DNA of 64,000 bases, taken from positions 62,001 to 126,000 of the forward strand of contig NZ_STGA01000010.1 of the NCBI RefSeq assembly GCF_005222835.1. Direction: 5' to 3'. Each line of letters starts with the position of its first letter. Within the stretch, counting starts at the first letter, position 1. Below the pieces are notes generated by a model. The model was not told the DNA's origin. It was given only the letters and a program-made list of their open reading frames with translations, and searched no databases. The DNA comes from Rhizobium sp. FKY42 (GTDB lineage Bacteria; Pseudomonadota; Alphaproteobacteria; Rhizobiales; Rhizobiaceae). Position numbers and translations under genes: made by a program. This document shows positions 8,464 to 16,879 of the stretch, piece by piece.

Positions 8464-9883
8464 AGGCCATCTCCGCAGTCCTGTATGTCTCGCGTGCCAC
8501 CCGCGAATAGGGTGCGGGGCTCACAATGGCGCGGATCTGGAATGGATCGGTCGCAGGCACGACATGGTTGCCATATCCTCCTCCCGCCTCGCCCCAGGTC
8601 AGGGTCAGTTCATCACCGATCTCGACGCTCTCTTCCACCAGAGCCATGGACAGGATGGTCCGTTCATTGGCGCTGTAGGCGGTGTAGGCCGAAGTGCCAA
8701 CATCCCGACCGTTCCTGGTCAGATGGTCATAGTGGATACCGATGGTGTCGCAATTCGCGGGCAGATGCAGGAATTTGACGTTGCGCCCACCAGGCGTCAG
8801 CATCTCGCCAAAGAGGGCCTTGGCATCATCGCGGTTCCAGGCAAGCGTGACCTTTTTCGAAGAGGGCGCATTTGCCAGCTTCGATAACGCATCGCGTCCG
8901 ATACAATCATTTTCAAGGTTGAGGAACTTGCCCAGATCGAGGTCGTAGGGCGTTCGATAATAGTCTTCGATCCGTTGGTAGGATTTCGACCCAACCAGCA
9001 TCATCAGCGCATTGTGATCGGTCTCGGGAGTCCAGCTCCGGTAGGCATCAAGCGTCGGGTCGTCATGATAGATCGCCGGAAGAACCGCCTGATACCAGCC
9101 ACTTTCAATGGCGGGCACGAGATAGGCCATACCACCGACGACGCAAAGACCGAATTCTTCGCCCGCCCGGATGATTGCTTCGCGGATTGCGACGCGATGC
9201 TCCCAGTCGCCCCAGAGTTCGAGCCCCATGGCTCCGGCCATCCCGTGACGAAGCGCACGGCAATGATGACCCGCGATGGTGATTTCGGTCATGCCAAAGA
9301 ATTTCACATCCCCGATCGGTCCACCATTGAGCTTTTCAATCAGTTTCCCCGCCAGCGGCCCTTGAAGCTGGTAACGGCAATTGGGCCGGGTGTTGCCAAA
9401 ACCGTTGGCATAGACCGGCGAGCGATCATCGGAAACCACCTCGACATCCAGATCCGACCTTTCGGCATGGAACTTGATCCAGGTCGACACCATCGGCGCA
9501 CCATAGACCGAGAACAGGTTTTGCTCGAGATGGAACACGATCCCGTCGCCGATCATCATTCCGTCGTCGTTCACGCAGATGATTTGCGAGGCACGGTTCG
9601 GCACGGACTTGAACAGGCTGTTGCAGGACAGACGACCCAGCAGTTTCTGCGCATCCGGACCCGAGACGAATACCCCAGCCATATGGTGAGACTGGTCAAA
9701 CAGCGCGACCGTCTCGCGCCACGACCGGGATTCGCGCTCCCAACGGGAAAATTCCTGCGGGATATTGGGGATGATCAGGCCGGGATCATAAGCCGGCGGC
9801 AGATCGGCACGGTCATACTTGTCGGCGCGCAGCAGGTTCTCGGCGCCGCCTGCGGCGCGCACAAGGTCGTTCAGGTTTCGCAT
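8462..9883 (-). CDS. ligM: LigM-type tetrahydrofolate-dependent aromatic O-demethylase
   Basis: A 473-residue member of the GcvT/aminomethyltransferase fold family, the size of LigM and DesA O-demethylases of sphingomonads. I chose the ATG at 9883 because GGGAGAGAG precedes it; the longer frame to 10114 would run through the divergent promoter. Family features include the ALFDQSHHMAGVFVSGPDA segment near residue 60, the GLELWGDWEH block and a C-terminal beta-barrel with GYGNHVVPATDPF. LigM moves the methyl group of vanillate or 3-O-methylgallate to tetrahydrofolate, yielding protocatechuate or gallate and 5-methyl-THF. The metF- and purU-like genes nearby fit handling of that methyl-THF. The exact methoxy-aromatic substrate is not proven; a glycine-cleavage-like role is less likely given the context. 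Confidence 0.8.
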   Translation of the reverse strand: MRNLNDLVRAAGGAENLLRADKYDRADLPPAYDPGLIIPNIPQEFSRWERESRSWRETVALFDQSHHMAGVFVSGPDAQKLLGRLSCNSLFKSVPNRASQIICVNDDGMMIGDGIVFHLEQNLFSVYGAPMVSTWIKFHAERSDLDVEVVSDDRSPVYANGFGNTRPNCRYQLQGPLAGKLIEKLNGGPIGDVKFFGMTEITIAGHHCRALRHGMAGAMGLELWGDWEHRVAIREAIIRAGEEFGLCVVGGMAYLVPAIESGWYQAVLPAIYHDDPTLDAYRSWTPETDHNALMMLVGSKSYQRIEDYYRTPYDLDLGKFLNLENDCIGRDALSKLANAPSSKKVTLAWNRDDAKALFGEMLTPGGRNVKFLHLPANCDTIGIHYDHLTRNGRDVGTSAYTAYSANERTILSMALVEESVEIGDELTLTWGEAGGGYGNHVVPATDPFQIRAIVSPAPYSRVARETYRTAEMA

Positions 9884-10004
9884 AGCTCTCTCCCATACGG
9901 CGGATCTGGGCTCGAACCTCCCGAGGCCACCGCCACCATCGATTTGCCTTGCGAGCGTAGGACTTGACCGATCACCGATAAAACGAATTATATTTTTGAC
10001 TGAC

Positions 10005-10019
10005 ATTGATGAAATCGAT
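10005..10019. promoter_or_regulatory. LysR-type T-N11-A box between ligM and its regulator
   Basis: In the 160-bp divergent region, ATTGAT-GAA-ATCGAT (10005-10019) is a near-palindrome containing T-N11-A, the usual core of a LysR-family site. It lies about 25 bases upstream of the regulator start, a position suited to autoregulation and to activating ligM. Confidence 0.5.
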
Positions 10020-10043
10020 GAACGATGGAGAGGCTTGAAAAAT

Positions 10044-10988
10044 ATGCGGTTTGAGCGGCTCGACCTGAACCTTCTGGTGGCCTTTGACGCTATCGTGACC
10101 GAGGGAAGCGTCACCTCGGCGGCAGAAAAACTGCATCTCAGCCAGTCAGCAATGAGCAGTGCATTGGGACGGCTGCGCGACTTCTTTGGCGATGAGCTCT
10201 TCGTGCGTGTCGGTCGCGATCAGCGCGCAACACCCTTGGCCGAAGCGCTTGCCGGTCCCGTACGCGAGGTGTTGCGTGACGTGCAGTCCAACATCATCCG
10301 ACGCCAACCCTTCGATCCCAAGACCTCGACGCTGCAATTTTCACTCGCCGTGTCCGACTTCATGACGCAGGTTGTTGTCAGTGATCTGGCGCGGCATCTG
10401 TGCGAGGTGGCACCCCTCACACGCCTTAACCTCACACCATTGCGGGGCGAAGCAGTCCGGCGCCGCTTTGTCGCGGGCGAGATAGACTTCCTGCTATGCC
10501 CGCAATCGGTCATGGTGCCGGAACTGCCTTATGAGCGGTTGTTTTCCGAAGGCTTCAAGGTGGTCGGTTGCGCGCAGCATTGGCAGGACACATCCGTGCT
10601 GACCCGCAAGCAGTTTGAAGAAGCCGGGCACGTCGCGGTACGCCTTGGTGAGCAGCAGACACCCGGCATCGACGAGCTCATCTGCCTGAATGCCGGCATT
10701 GATCGGCGCATTCAGGTGATCGTTGGCGCATTCGACCACGTCGCGGCCTTCGTCGCAGGAACGCATCGGCTCGCCATGCTGCAAAGTGGAATGGCCGAAC
10801 GCGTTGCAAGTCAATGGGATCTCAAGATTTTCAACACCCCCTTCGACAGTCAAAGCTTTACCGAAGTTCTCCAGTGGCAACCCGTCAACGCGAATTCCAG
10901 CGCCCATGTCTGGTTTCGCGACGTCGCGATCCGGCGTATCCGCGAGCAGTTTGCACGCAGCGAGCCGGAGGGTTCATCGATTTTATGA
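10044..10988 (+). CDS. LysR-family regulator (NodD-like subgroup), probable regulator of ligM/metF/purU
   Basis: 314 residues. The start at 10044 gives the usual LysR beginning, MRFERLDLNLLVAFDAI, with GAGAGG upstream; the longer frame from 9819 overlaps ligM and is rejected. The N-terminal winged helix-turn-helix (VTSAAEKLHLSQSAMSSALG) is followed by the substrate-binding effector domain from about residue 90. The protein resembles the NodD/PcpR/LinR subgroup, which senses aromatic compounds. It is encoded divergently from ligM with a T-N11-A box between. A methoxy-aromatic acid is the expected inducer, which is inference from context only. There are no nod genes here, so a nodulation role is not supported. 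Confidence 0.85.
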   Translation: MRFERLDLNLLVAFDAIVTEGSVTSAAEKLHLSQSAMSSALGRLRDFFGDELFVRVGRDQRATPLAEALAGPVREVLRDVQSNIIRRQPFDPKTSTLQFSLAVSDFMTQVVVSDLARHLCEVAPLTRLNLTPLRGEAVRRRFVAGEIDFLLCPQSVMVPELPYERLFSEGFKVVGCAQHWQDTSVLTRKQFEEAGHVAVRLGEQQTPGIDELICLNAGIDRRIQVIVGAFDHVAAFVAGTHRLAMLQSGMAERVASQWDLKIFNTPFDSQSFTEVLQWQPVNANSSAHVWFRDVAIRRIREQFARSEPEGSSIL

Positions 10989-11076
10989 ATGTCAAACGAC
11001 AATATAATCAGCTTTTTCGCTGACGCTCTTTTGCTATCCTGAACAGGCTTCACGCTGCTCATAGGGAGGGAATGGC

Positions 11077-11211
11077 ATGAGCATGTTAAGACAGAGCGCA
11101 GCGATGGCACTTGCCATATGGCCTTGTTGGTGCCGCACAGGCAGGAACATTGACCTTCGCGACTGCAGACCCGCGGTTATACCGCTTCACTGCGACATGT
11201 TGATTGGCTGA
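11077..11211 (+). pseudogene. Remnant of an exported binding-protein gene (signal peptide only)
   Basis: A strong ribosome-binding site (AGGGAGGG) precedes ATG 11077, which opens MSMLRQSAAMALA. In another frame just downstream the DNA reads GAAQAGTLTFATADP, the typical end of a signal peptide and beginning of a periplasmic solute-binding protein. Joining the two needs a frameshift, and nothing like the rest of such a protein (about 300-500 residues) follows. The frame closes at 11211. I read this as the frameshifted 5' stump of a transporter gene left by deletion in front of the metF-like gene. Confidence 0.5.
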
Positions 11212-11300
11212 TTCCACCAGGAAGCACCAAGTCGAACTATCATCCGATCGGGGCACCGGTCTTCGTGTCGGCGCCGTCTCCCCTAACATCTGGTATCGTC

Positions 11301-12161
11301 ATGTCAGCAACAGTCCCGGCGGTCAACACCGCCGAACATCTTCCCGTGTCTATCGAAATCAGTGCAACCAAGGTCCTGAAAGGTGATCTGGATCATGCGC
11401 CGCTGGCCGCCGAGTCCCGCGTCTATATCCCGGATCTGGGCAGTGAAACACTTGCCACCCGAGTGGCTGCTGCTCGGCATATTCGCGCTCTGGGACTGAG
11501 GGCGGTACCGCATCTGGCGGCACGGCGGCTTCCCTCGACAGGGGGCCTGACCGCGTTTCTCGACAGCTTTACACAAGAGGCAGGCGTACGCGACCTTCTC
11601 CTGATTGCAGGAAGTCCAGCCACGGCGACGGGTCCCTTTGGATCGAGCATGCAGGTTCTGGCAACGGGCGCGCTCCAGACCGCAGGTATTACCAATGTCG
11701 GTGTCGCTGGCCATCCCGAAGGCAGCCCGGATTTCGACACACAAACGGCAGAAAGGGTATTGCTTGAAAAACTTGATTATCTTGCAGGTCACGGGCTGAC
11801 AGCCCGGATCGTCACCCAGTTCGGCTTCGATCCGGTCGCATATATCGACTGGGCACACCGTCTTAGGGCTCGGGGCATTCTTGCCCCTGTACACGTCGGT
11901 CTTGCCGGTCCGGCGAAACTGACCACGCTCATCAAATACGGCGTGGCCTGTGGTGTCGGTAATTCGCTCCAGTTTCTGAAAACCCGGACATCCAATCTGC
12001 GTATGCTCGCCAGCGGGTTCGATCCTGGCGATATTGTGGATGCAATCCAATCTGCGAACCTACCCGCTATTGCAGGTCTCCATTTTTACCCGTTCGGAGG
12101 CACCTCTCAGACCCTCGACTGGCTCGAGGCGCGTGGCCTTACACTGGAAGCGAAGCAATGA
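11301..12161 (+). CDS. metF: Methylenetetrahydrofolate reductase-like protein (MetF family)
   Basis: 286 residues from ATG 11301; a GTG at 11265 is also possible, and the frame is open well upstream without a clear ribosome-binding site, so the start is uncertain. The TIM-barrel features of MTHFR are visible: SIEISATKVLKGDL at the N-terminus (family EFFPPK position), an LLIAGSPATATGPFGSS segment after the third strand, VGVAGHPEGSPDF (family VAxYPExHP) and ARIVTQFGFD (family ITQxFFD). In this context it would run in the oxidative direction, converting the 5-methyl-THF made by LigM to methylene-THF, as reported for the ligM-associated metF of Sphingobium. It overlaps purU by four bases (ATGA). 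Confidence 0.82.
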   Translation: MSATVPAVNTAEHLPVSIEISATKVLKGDLDHAPLAAESRVYIPDLGSETLATRVAAARHIRALGLRAVPHLAARRLPSTGGLTAFLDSFTQEAGVRDLLLIAGSPATATGPFGSSMQVLATGALQTAGITNVGVAGHPEGSPDFDTQTAERVLLEKLDYLAGHGLTARIVTQFGFDPVAYIDWAHRLRARGILAPVHVGLAGPAKLTTLIKYGVACGVGNSLQFLKTRTSNLRMLASGFDPGDIVDAIQSANLPAIAGLHFYPFGGTSQTLDWLEARGLTLEAKQ

Positions 12162-13042
12162 CCTCCTATCTGCTCAATGTCTCCTGTCCCTCGAAACGTG
12201 GCATCGTTGCTGCAGTATCGAGCTTCCTTGCAGAGAATGGCTGCTCTATCGTCGACAGTTCACAATTCGATGATCTCGAAACCGGCCAGTTCTTTATGCG
12301 CGTGCGCTTCGTCATCGAAAGCACGCGAGAGTTGCAAGACATCGAAACCGGTTTCGCCTCGGTGGGACAAGCCTTCGCGATAACCTATGCCTTCCACGAC
12401 TCCGAGACGAAGATGAAGGCGGTGGTCATGGTCAGCCGTTTTGGGCACTGCCTGAATGACCTGCTCTACCGGGTGCGGATCGGCGCGCTCCCAATCGAGA
12501 TCGTTGCCGTTATCTCCAACCATATGGATTACCAGAAGGCGGTGGTGAATGCCGACATTCCCTTCCACCACATCCCCCTGACCAAAGAAAACAAACCTGT
12601 TGCCGAGGCCCGGATCATGTCCGTGATTGAAGACACCGGAGCCGAACTTGTCATCCTTGCTCGATATATGCAGATCCTCTCCGATGACATGTGCCGTAAA
12701 ATGTCCGGCCGGATCATCAATATCCACCACTCGTTCCTGCCGTCTTTCAAGGGAGCAAACCCCTACAAACAGGCCTATGAGCGCGGGGTGAAACTGATTG
12801 GCGCCACCTCGCATTACGTGACCGCCGACTTGGACGAGGGACCGATCATCGAGCAGGATGTGGTGCGTGTGACCCATGCGCAGAATGCCGAGGATTTCGT
12901 GTCGCTGGGCCGGGATGTCGAAGCACAGGTGCTCGCCCGCGCGGTTCATGCTCACGCGAAGAAACGGGTGTTCCTGGCCGGCAACAAGACAATCGTCTTT
13001 GCCGCCTCACCGGGGGAATACTCCTCCGAGCGAATGGGTTGA
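12158..13042 (+). CDS. purU: Formyltetrahydrofolate deformylase
   Basis: 294 residues with the two PurU domains. An N-terminal ACT domain (YLLNVSCPSKRGIVAAVSSF) spans about residues 1-80. The hydrolase domain of formyltransferase fold carries the catalytic INIHHSFLPSFKGANPY segment and the TSHYVTADLDEGPIIEQD block. It hydrolyses 10-formyl-THF to formate and THF. Overlap with metF (ATGA) shows coupling. In combination with LigM and MetF it would release the demethylation carbon as formate and return free THF. It could instead be the housekeeping purine/Gly-balance enzyme, but plasmid location beside ligM favours the demethylation role. Confidence 0.9.
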   Translation: MTSYLLNVSCPSKRGIVAAVSSFLAENGCSIVDSSQFDDLETGQFFMRVRFVIESTRELQDIETGFASVGQAFAITYAFHDSETKMKAVVMVSRFGHCLNDLLYRVRIGALPIEIVAVISNHMDYQKAVVNADIPFHHIPLTKENKPVAEARIMSVIEDTGAELVILARYMQILSDDMCRKMSGRIINIHHSFLPSFKGANPYKQAYERGVKLIGATSHYVTADLDEGPIIEQDVVRVTHAQNAEDFVSLGRDVEAQVLARAVHAHAKKRVFLAGNKTIVFAASPGEYSSERMG

Positions 13043-13290
13043 TGGAATTGGTTCCCCCAATCCGCAAACCAATTCCAATAGGAGGGGTCCAAATGGCAGA
13101 CTTGTGTCAGCAGGTTTTTTAGTCTAGCGCCCAGCCTGTCACCCACTGTTTGTCTGTGGGTGGGGGCCGAGCCGATGAACTCTCCCCAGATATCCTGCCG
13201 GGTGTTCTCAGCCAAGGCGGCGACATCAAACCCCGAAAGCTGATCACCCACGGGTGCCAACCCTGCGAGCCCTCCGCTGCTTCACCTATG
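13020..13290 (-). other. Coding-like fragment of unknown origin between purU and the LacI-family gene
   Basis: Between purU and the regulator the minus strand holds an open stretch of ~80-100 residues with well-formed protein-like sequence (for example DIWGEFIGSAPTHRQTVGD and YWNWFADWGNQFHQPIRSEE) that runs into the purU 3' end. No ribosome-binding site or family is recognised. It may be a remnant of a mobile element or of a gene displaced by recombination. The stretch otherwise holds only the hairpin described separately. Confidence 0.3.
13044..13076 (+). terminator. Hairpin immediately after purU
   Basis: GGAATTGGTT (13044-13053) and AACCAATTCC (13067-13076) form a perfect 10-bp stem with a 13-base loop, starting two bases after the purU stop. 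No T-tract follows on the plus strand, so it may be an atypical terminator or part of an old inserted element. Confidence 0.4.
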
Positions 13291-13297
13291 GCCCACA

Positions 13298-14305
13298 TCA
13301 CCCTCGGGGTGCGGCGGTCGAGCGGCGCAAAAGGAGATCAACGCCGACACTGATGCGTTGAACCGGACCGGTTGGCTCCGCCAATCGCGCCGCGAGAAGC
13401 TCAACCCCGATACGACCCAGGGCGTGGCGATTCGAGCTGACGGTGGTCAACGGGGGAGTACCGAAGCTCCCGAGCGCCAACCCGTCGAAGCCGACAACAG
13501 AGACGTCGTCGGGCACTGAAAGGCCCCGTCTTTCTATCGCCTGGATCACGCCAAGCGCCACCATGTCATTGACACAGAAAAAGGCGGTCGGCATCGGGTT
13601 ACCCTCGTCCAACCAGCGCTCGAGGATATCGCGGGCCGAGAGATTGATGTGCTCTGGCGCACCGAGATCCATGACGTGGCGGGCGGAGTCAAAGGTCAGG
13701 CCCGCCTCTTCCAGGGCACTGCGAAAACCTGCCACGCGACGACGGAAGGTTTCTCGCCAGGCATGCGTGACATGCACGATATCCCGGTGTCCAAGCGCAA
13801 GCAGATGCCGCGTTGCGGTCCAGGCACCGTAGAGATAATCCGGCGCAACGCTTGGCAATCGCATGGATGGATCCATTCCATTGACGATGACGGCAGGCAC
13901 CTGCAAGGAGGCAACGGATTCGACGAGATCCGGATGATCGACCCCGACAAGCAGCAGAGCCTGAGCCTGCGGCAAACCTCCCGGTGCCAGCATCTCAGCG
14001 AGATCCCGCAGGACGGTCACGCTGACATCGAGTCCGGCGGCAGAGCCGGTCGTTCCAATGCTTGCAAGGACATCACCATAGAAGGCATCATGAGTGACAT
14101 ATTGTTCCAGTGTCAGGACCGAAACGCTGCCAACCTGGCGACCGGAACGGCCGCGATAACCAAGTTCCTCTGCGATCTGCAGAACCCGATCGCGCGTAGC
14201 ACCTCCGACACCTTCACGGTTGTTGAGGACTTTGGAAACTGCGGCAACCGACACGCCGGCGGCGGCGGCAATATCCTTAAGCGTGGGCTCTGGTGGCAAC
14301 TGCAT
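13298..14305 (-). CDS. LacI-family transcriptional regulator
   Basis: 335 residues from ATG 14305; a TTG at 14332 would add nine residues. The N-terminal helix-turn-helix reads PTLKDIAAAAGVSVAAVSKV and is followed by the hinge helix. The periplasmic-binding-protein-like effector domain runs to the end with the expected VNDMVALGVIQAIERRG and DDVSVVGFDGLALG segments. It is followed by a GH88 gene, TRAP transporter and DUF2264 gene, so it most likely represses this sugar-acid locus and is released by an uronide or its breakdown product. It is encoded downstream of GH88 in the same direction (108-bp gap), so it may be cotranscribed with it. Confidence 0.88.
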   Translation of the reverse strand: MQLPPEPTLKDIAAAAGVSVAAVSKVLNNREGVGGATRDRVLQIAEELGYRGRSGRQVGSVSVLTLEQYVTHDAFYGDVLASIGTTGSAAGLDVSVTVLRDLAEMLAPGGLPQAQALLLVGVDHPDLVESVASLQVPAVIVNGMDPSMRLPSVAPDYLYGAWTATRHLLALGHRDIVHVTHAWRETFRRRVAGFRSALEEAGLTFDSARHVMDLGAPEHINLSARDILERWLDEGNPMPTAFFCVNDMVALGVIQAIERRGLSVPDDVSVVGFDGLALGSFGTPPLTTVSSNRHALGRIGVELLAARLAEPTGPVQRISVGVDLLLRRSTAAPRG

Positions 14306-14412
14306 CTGCAAGAGATCGGTTCCCTTTCGCAAAGGTCATATATGTATCTCGTTCCGATAGCGCAGCAAGCTATGCCGTTGCAACACATCTCCCGCGACAA
14401 GCAGGAGCGAGA

Positions 14413-15597
14413 CTACCAAAAGAAATCCCTGTGCCCCTGCGCGCGCATCAAAGCTTCCATAAAATAGTAATCGCCGTAGGGCAGCATGGCATCACAACGG
14501 CCCGCAGGCACATGCCCCGCACCATGGGCGAGAAGTCCCTGCGCGTTCGGGGTCTGCGTGAGGTCACAGGTCTCCAGAAGCCCGTCCAGAAGACGGTAAC
14601 CGAAATTGCGCCACCGCACAGCCTCGGCTTCCGGCACAAGTTCGCAAAGCAGAAATAGCCCTGCTGCCGTTACGGCTGCCGCCGATGAATCAACCGGATG
14701 TTTTCCATTTGCGGGAAGGCTGTAGTCCCAGACCGGCACCTTGCTGCCTCCCACCAACGCCTCAGCCTTGGTTGCGAGTCGTCGCGCGGCGTCCAGAGAA
14801 ACGGGATTGCCTGTCACTCTATGACAGTTCGCAAAACCATGGATCAGCCAGGCCTGTCCCCTTGCCCAACAGGAGTGATCGGCATAGCCCTGATGCGTCT
14901 CTCCCCGCAACGGTTCCCCCGTGGCCGGATCGAACAGGAAGGTGTGGAACGTCGTCCCGTCGGGCCGAACCAGACAACGCAGCGTCGTCGCCTCGTGGAG
15001 ATCGGCAACTTCGCGGAAATCCGCAACGCCGGTCTCGCGATGTGCCCAGTGCAGGAGCGCGAGGTTCTGAATGGTGTCGGCGATCATGCGACCATTGGCG
15101 AAGCGAGCCTGCTGACGATCCTCCGGGCCTACCGGATTCCAGGCCTGGATGTACTGGCCCTCCTCTCGAAACCGTCCGATCAGCCAGCGGGCGGCCTCAA
15201 GCGCCATGCTTCGCGCAACCTCGTCGCCAGTCGAAAGCCACTCCGCGACAGACGATAGCGAGAAGATGAAACCGAGATCGTGGTCCCGCGCCTTGCGACT
15301 GTCCAGAACAGCCCGAAACTGCGGCCTTCTTGCGCGCGCCGCCGCCGCAAAGACGGGATCAGCGGTCAGTTGATGCGCCAGCCACAATTGCCCGGACAGG
15401 AATCCCATAACCCAGTCTGGACCATCGCAAAAACTCCAGCTGTGATCGGGACGCCCGATCTTCGGGTTACGCAACCCGGCAATCGGAAGAAGTTCACGCA
15501 ACCGTGCCACCGACCGCTCAAGCGCTGCCTGATAGATCTCCCGTCCGGCATGATCGGGACCGTTGGTGAAGTAGGATGTCAGTTGAGACGTTTGCAT
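14413..15597 (-). CDS. Glycoside hydrolase family 88, unsaturated uronyl hydrolase
   Basis: 394 residues with an (alpha/alpha)6 barrel pattern of GH88. The family's two catalytic aspartates fall in recognisable blocks: ARDHDLGFIFSLS near residue 105 and FANGRMIADTIQNLALLHWA near residue 170. A HQGYADHSCWARGQAWLIHG block follows. No signal peptide is seen, so it acts in the cytoplasm on imported unsaturated disaccharides, hydrating the delta-4,5 uronic acid to release the neighbouring sugar. The start has a strong GGAGGAGA site. It is divergent from the TRAP transporter genes with a palindrome-rich region between, suggesting joint control by the LacI-type repressor. Family assignment is firm; the natural glycan (glycosaminoglycan, ulvan-like or pectin fragment) is unknown. 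Confidence 0.86.
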   Translation of the reverse strand: MQTSQLTSYFTNGPDHAGREIYQAALERSVARLRELLPIAGLRNPKIGRPDHSWSFCDGPDWVMGFLSGQLWLAHQLTADPVFAAAARARRPQFRAVLDSRKARDHDLGFIFSLSSVAEWLSTGDEVARSMALEAARWLIGRFREEGQYIQAWNPVGPEDRQQARFANGRMIADTIQNLALLHWAHRETGVADFREVADLHEATTLRCLVRPDGTTFHTFLFDPATGEPLRGETHQGYADHSCWARGQAWLIHGFANCHRVTGNPVSLDAARRLATKAEALVGGSKVPVWDYSLPANGKHPVDSSAAAVTAAGLFLLCELVPEAEAVRWRNFGYRLLDGLLETCDLTQTPNAQGLLAHGAGHVPAGRCDAMLPYGDYYFMEALMRAQGHRDFFW

Positions 15598-15827
15598 GAT
15601 TATCTCCTCCGGGCAGACTTTTCGCGAAATACGAAACTTTTGTCAATAAAAGAAATTTCTTGACGTCAGTAAAATCCAGTCGTAGCAAATGTCACAGGAG
15701 GATCGGCCCACCACAATGATGGCAGGAATACGCTGACGTAGATGATACGCCAGGGCTGCCGCAGGTGTGCCGACGTCGAGAAGGAGCTATGCCTGCTCAC
15801 AGGCATTGGAAAACTGGAGGAATCTCA
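15598..15827. promoter_or_regulatory. Divergent promoter/operator region of the uronide locus
   Basis: Between the GH88 gene and dctP lies a perfect 10-bp palindrome AGAAATTTCT (15651-15660), preceded by CTTTTGTCAATAAAAG, an inverted repeat of CTTTT/AAAAG overlapping a TTGTCA-like -35 element. A TTGACG element follows immediately. Placement is right for a LacI-type operator governing both directions. No gene is seen in this 230-bp gap. Confidence 0.45.
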
Positions 15828-16808
15828 ATGGGAATTACACTTCGCCTTATCACCGCTGCCCTTGCCGTTGCCGTGTCTGCCGTATCCGTTCATGCGGCTA
15901 CGTTCCGCATCGCAACCAATGTCACGGAGGACAGCACGGCCGGTAAGCTGCTTGCCGAGTTTTCGGAAGCCGTTACCGCCCGCACGGAAGGCCGCGTCAA
16001 GTTCAAGATGTTCCACAATGGTGTCCTGGGCGAGCAGGCACAGTATCTTCAGCAGATCCAGACCGGCGCCATCGACGCGGGCCTGGTGAACTCGGGTACG
16101 CTCGAAACCGTGGTCCCGGCTGTTGGCGTCATGAATCTGCCCTACGCGTTCCGCTCGTCGGAAGAATATGCCAAAGTCATGACGGACCCGAACATTCTGA
16201 AAACACTTGAGACAGCTTCGCGGGCACAAAAGATCAATGTCCTTGGCTTCCTGTCCTCCGGTTTCCGGTCGATCTACACCACCAAGCCTGTAAAGGATTT
16301 CGCAGGTCTGAAGGGTCTGAAACTGCGCTCAATCGCCAGCCCCACCTATACGGAAATGGTGAGCCTGTTCGGCGCCGTGCCGACGCCCCTGCCCTTCGGC
16401 GAACTCTACTCGGGGCTGCAGGCCGGAGTGGTCGATGGCGCTGAAGGCGGTCTGGCCGGCCTGTGGGTCGCAAAGTTCGGCGAGGTTGCGAAATATGCGC
16501 TCGTCACCAACCATACACGTCTGACGGATTTCATCGTGACGTCGGCAGAGTTCAACGAAAAGGTCGGCAAGCAGGATCTCGCACTCCTGCAGGAGGAGTT
16601 CCAGAAGGTCAGCCTGAAGTCCATCAAGTTCGCTGATCAGACAGAAGCAGACCAGTTGGCTCAGGCCGTTGCAAAGCTGGGTGTCACCGTGACCCAGACG
16701 GATCTGGCTCCCTTCATGGCTGCCGTTTCGCCCATGTATGAAAAGGCGCGTGGCGATGCGGCCAAGCGGCCGATGATCGAAGCGCTCTTCACCGCAACCG
16801 GTCGCTGA
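15828..16808 (+). CDS. dctP: TRAP transporter solute-binding protein, DctP family
   Basis: 326 residues from ATG 15828 with GGAGG eight bases upstream; an earlier in-frame ATG lacks this and would precede the signal peptide. A signal peptide (MGITLRLITAALAVAVSAV, cleavage near VHA-AT) leads to the periplasm. Family motifs follow: GRVKFKMFHNGVLGEQ, the QIQTGAIDAGLVNSG segment, LKGLKLRSIASPTYTEM carrying the substrate-carboxylate arginine, and PLPFGELYSGLQAGVVDGAEG. It binds an acidic solute, probably a sugar acid or uronide given the GH88 neighbour, and delivers it to the fused membrane protein encoded 71 bp downstream. Confidence 0.9.
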   Translation: MGITLRLITAALAVAVSAVSVHAATFRIATNVTEDSTAGKLLAEFSEAVTARTEGRVKFKMFHNGVLGEQAQYLQQIQTGAIDAGLVNSGTLETVVPAVGVMNLPYAFRSSEEYAKVMTDPNILKTLETASRAQKINVLGFLSSGFRSIYTTKPVKDFAGLKGLKLRSIASPTYTEMVSLFGAVPTPLPFGELYSGLQAGVVDGAEGGLAGLWVAKFGEVAKYALVTNHTRLTDFIVTSAEFNEKVGKQDLALLQEEFQKVSLKSIKFADQTEADQLAQAVAKLGVTVTQTDLAPFMAAVSPMYEKARGDAAKRPMIEALFTATGR

Positions 16809-16879
16809 GTTCGCACGTCGCCGCATAGCGGGAACTGAATGATATCCTCGGTTCCCGCAGATTTCTGAAAGGATTGATG

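Noticed and set aside
8975..9967. 330-codon frame opposite ligM
   Set aside because: Shadow of the GcvT-fold gene, with no start signal or known domain.
10044..10988. NodD assignment for the LysR protein
   Set aside because: Similarity is at subgroup level only; no nod box or nodulation genes are present, and the neighbour is an aromatic O-demethylase gene.
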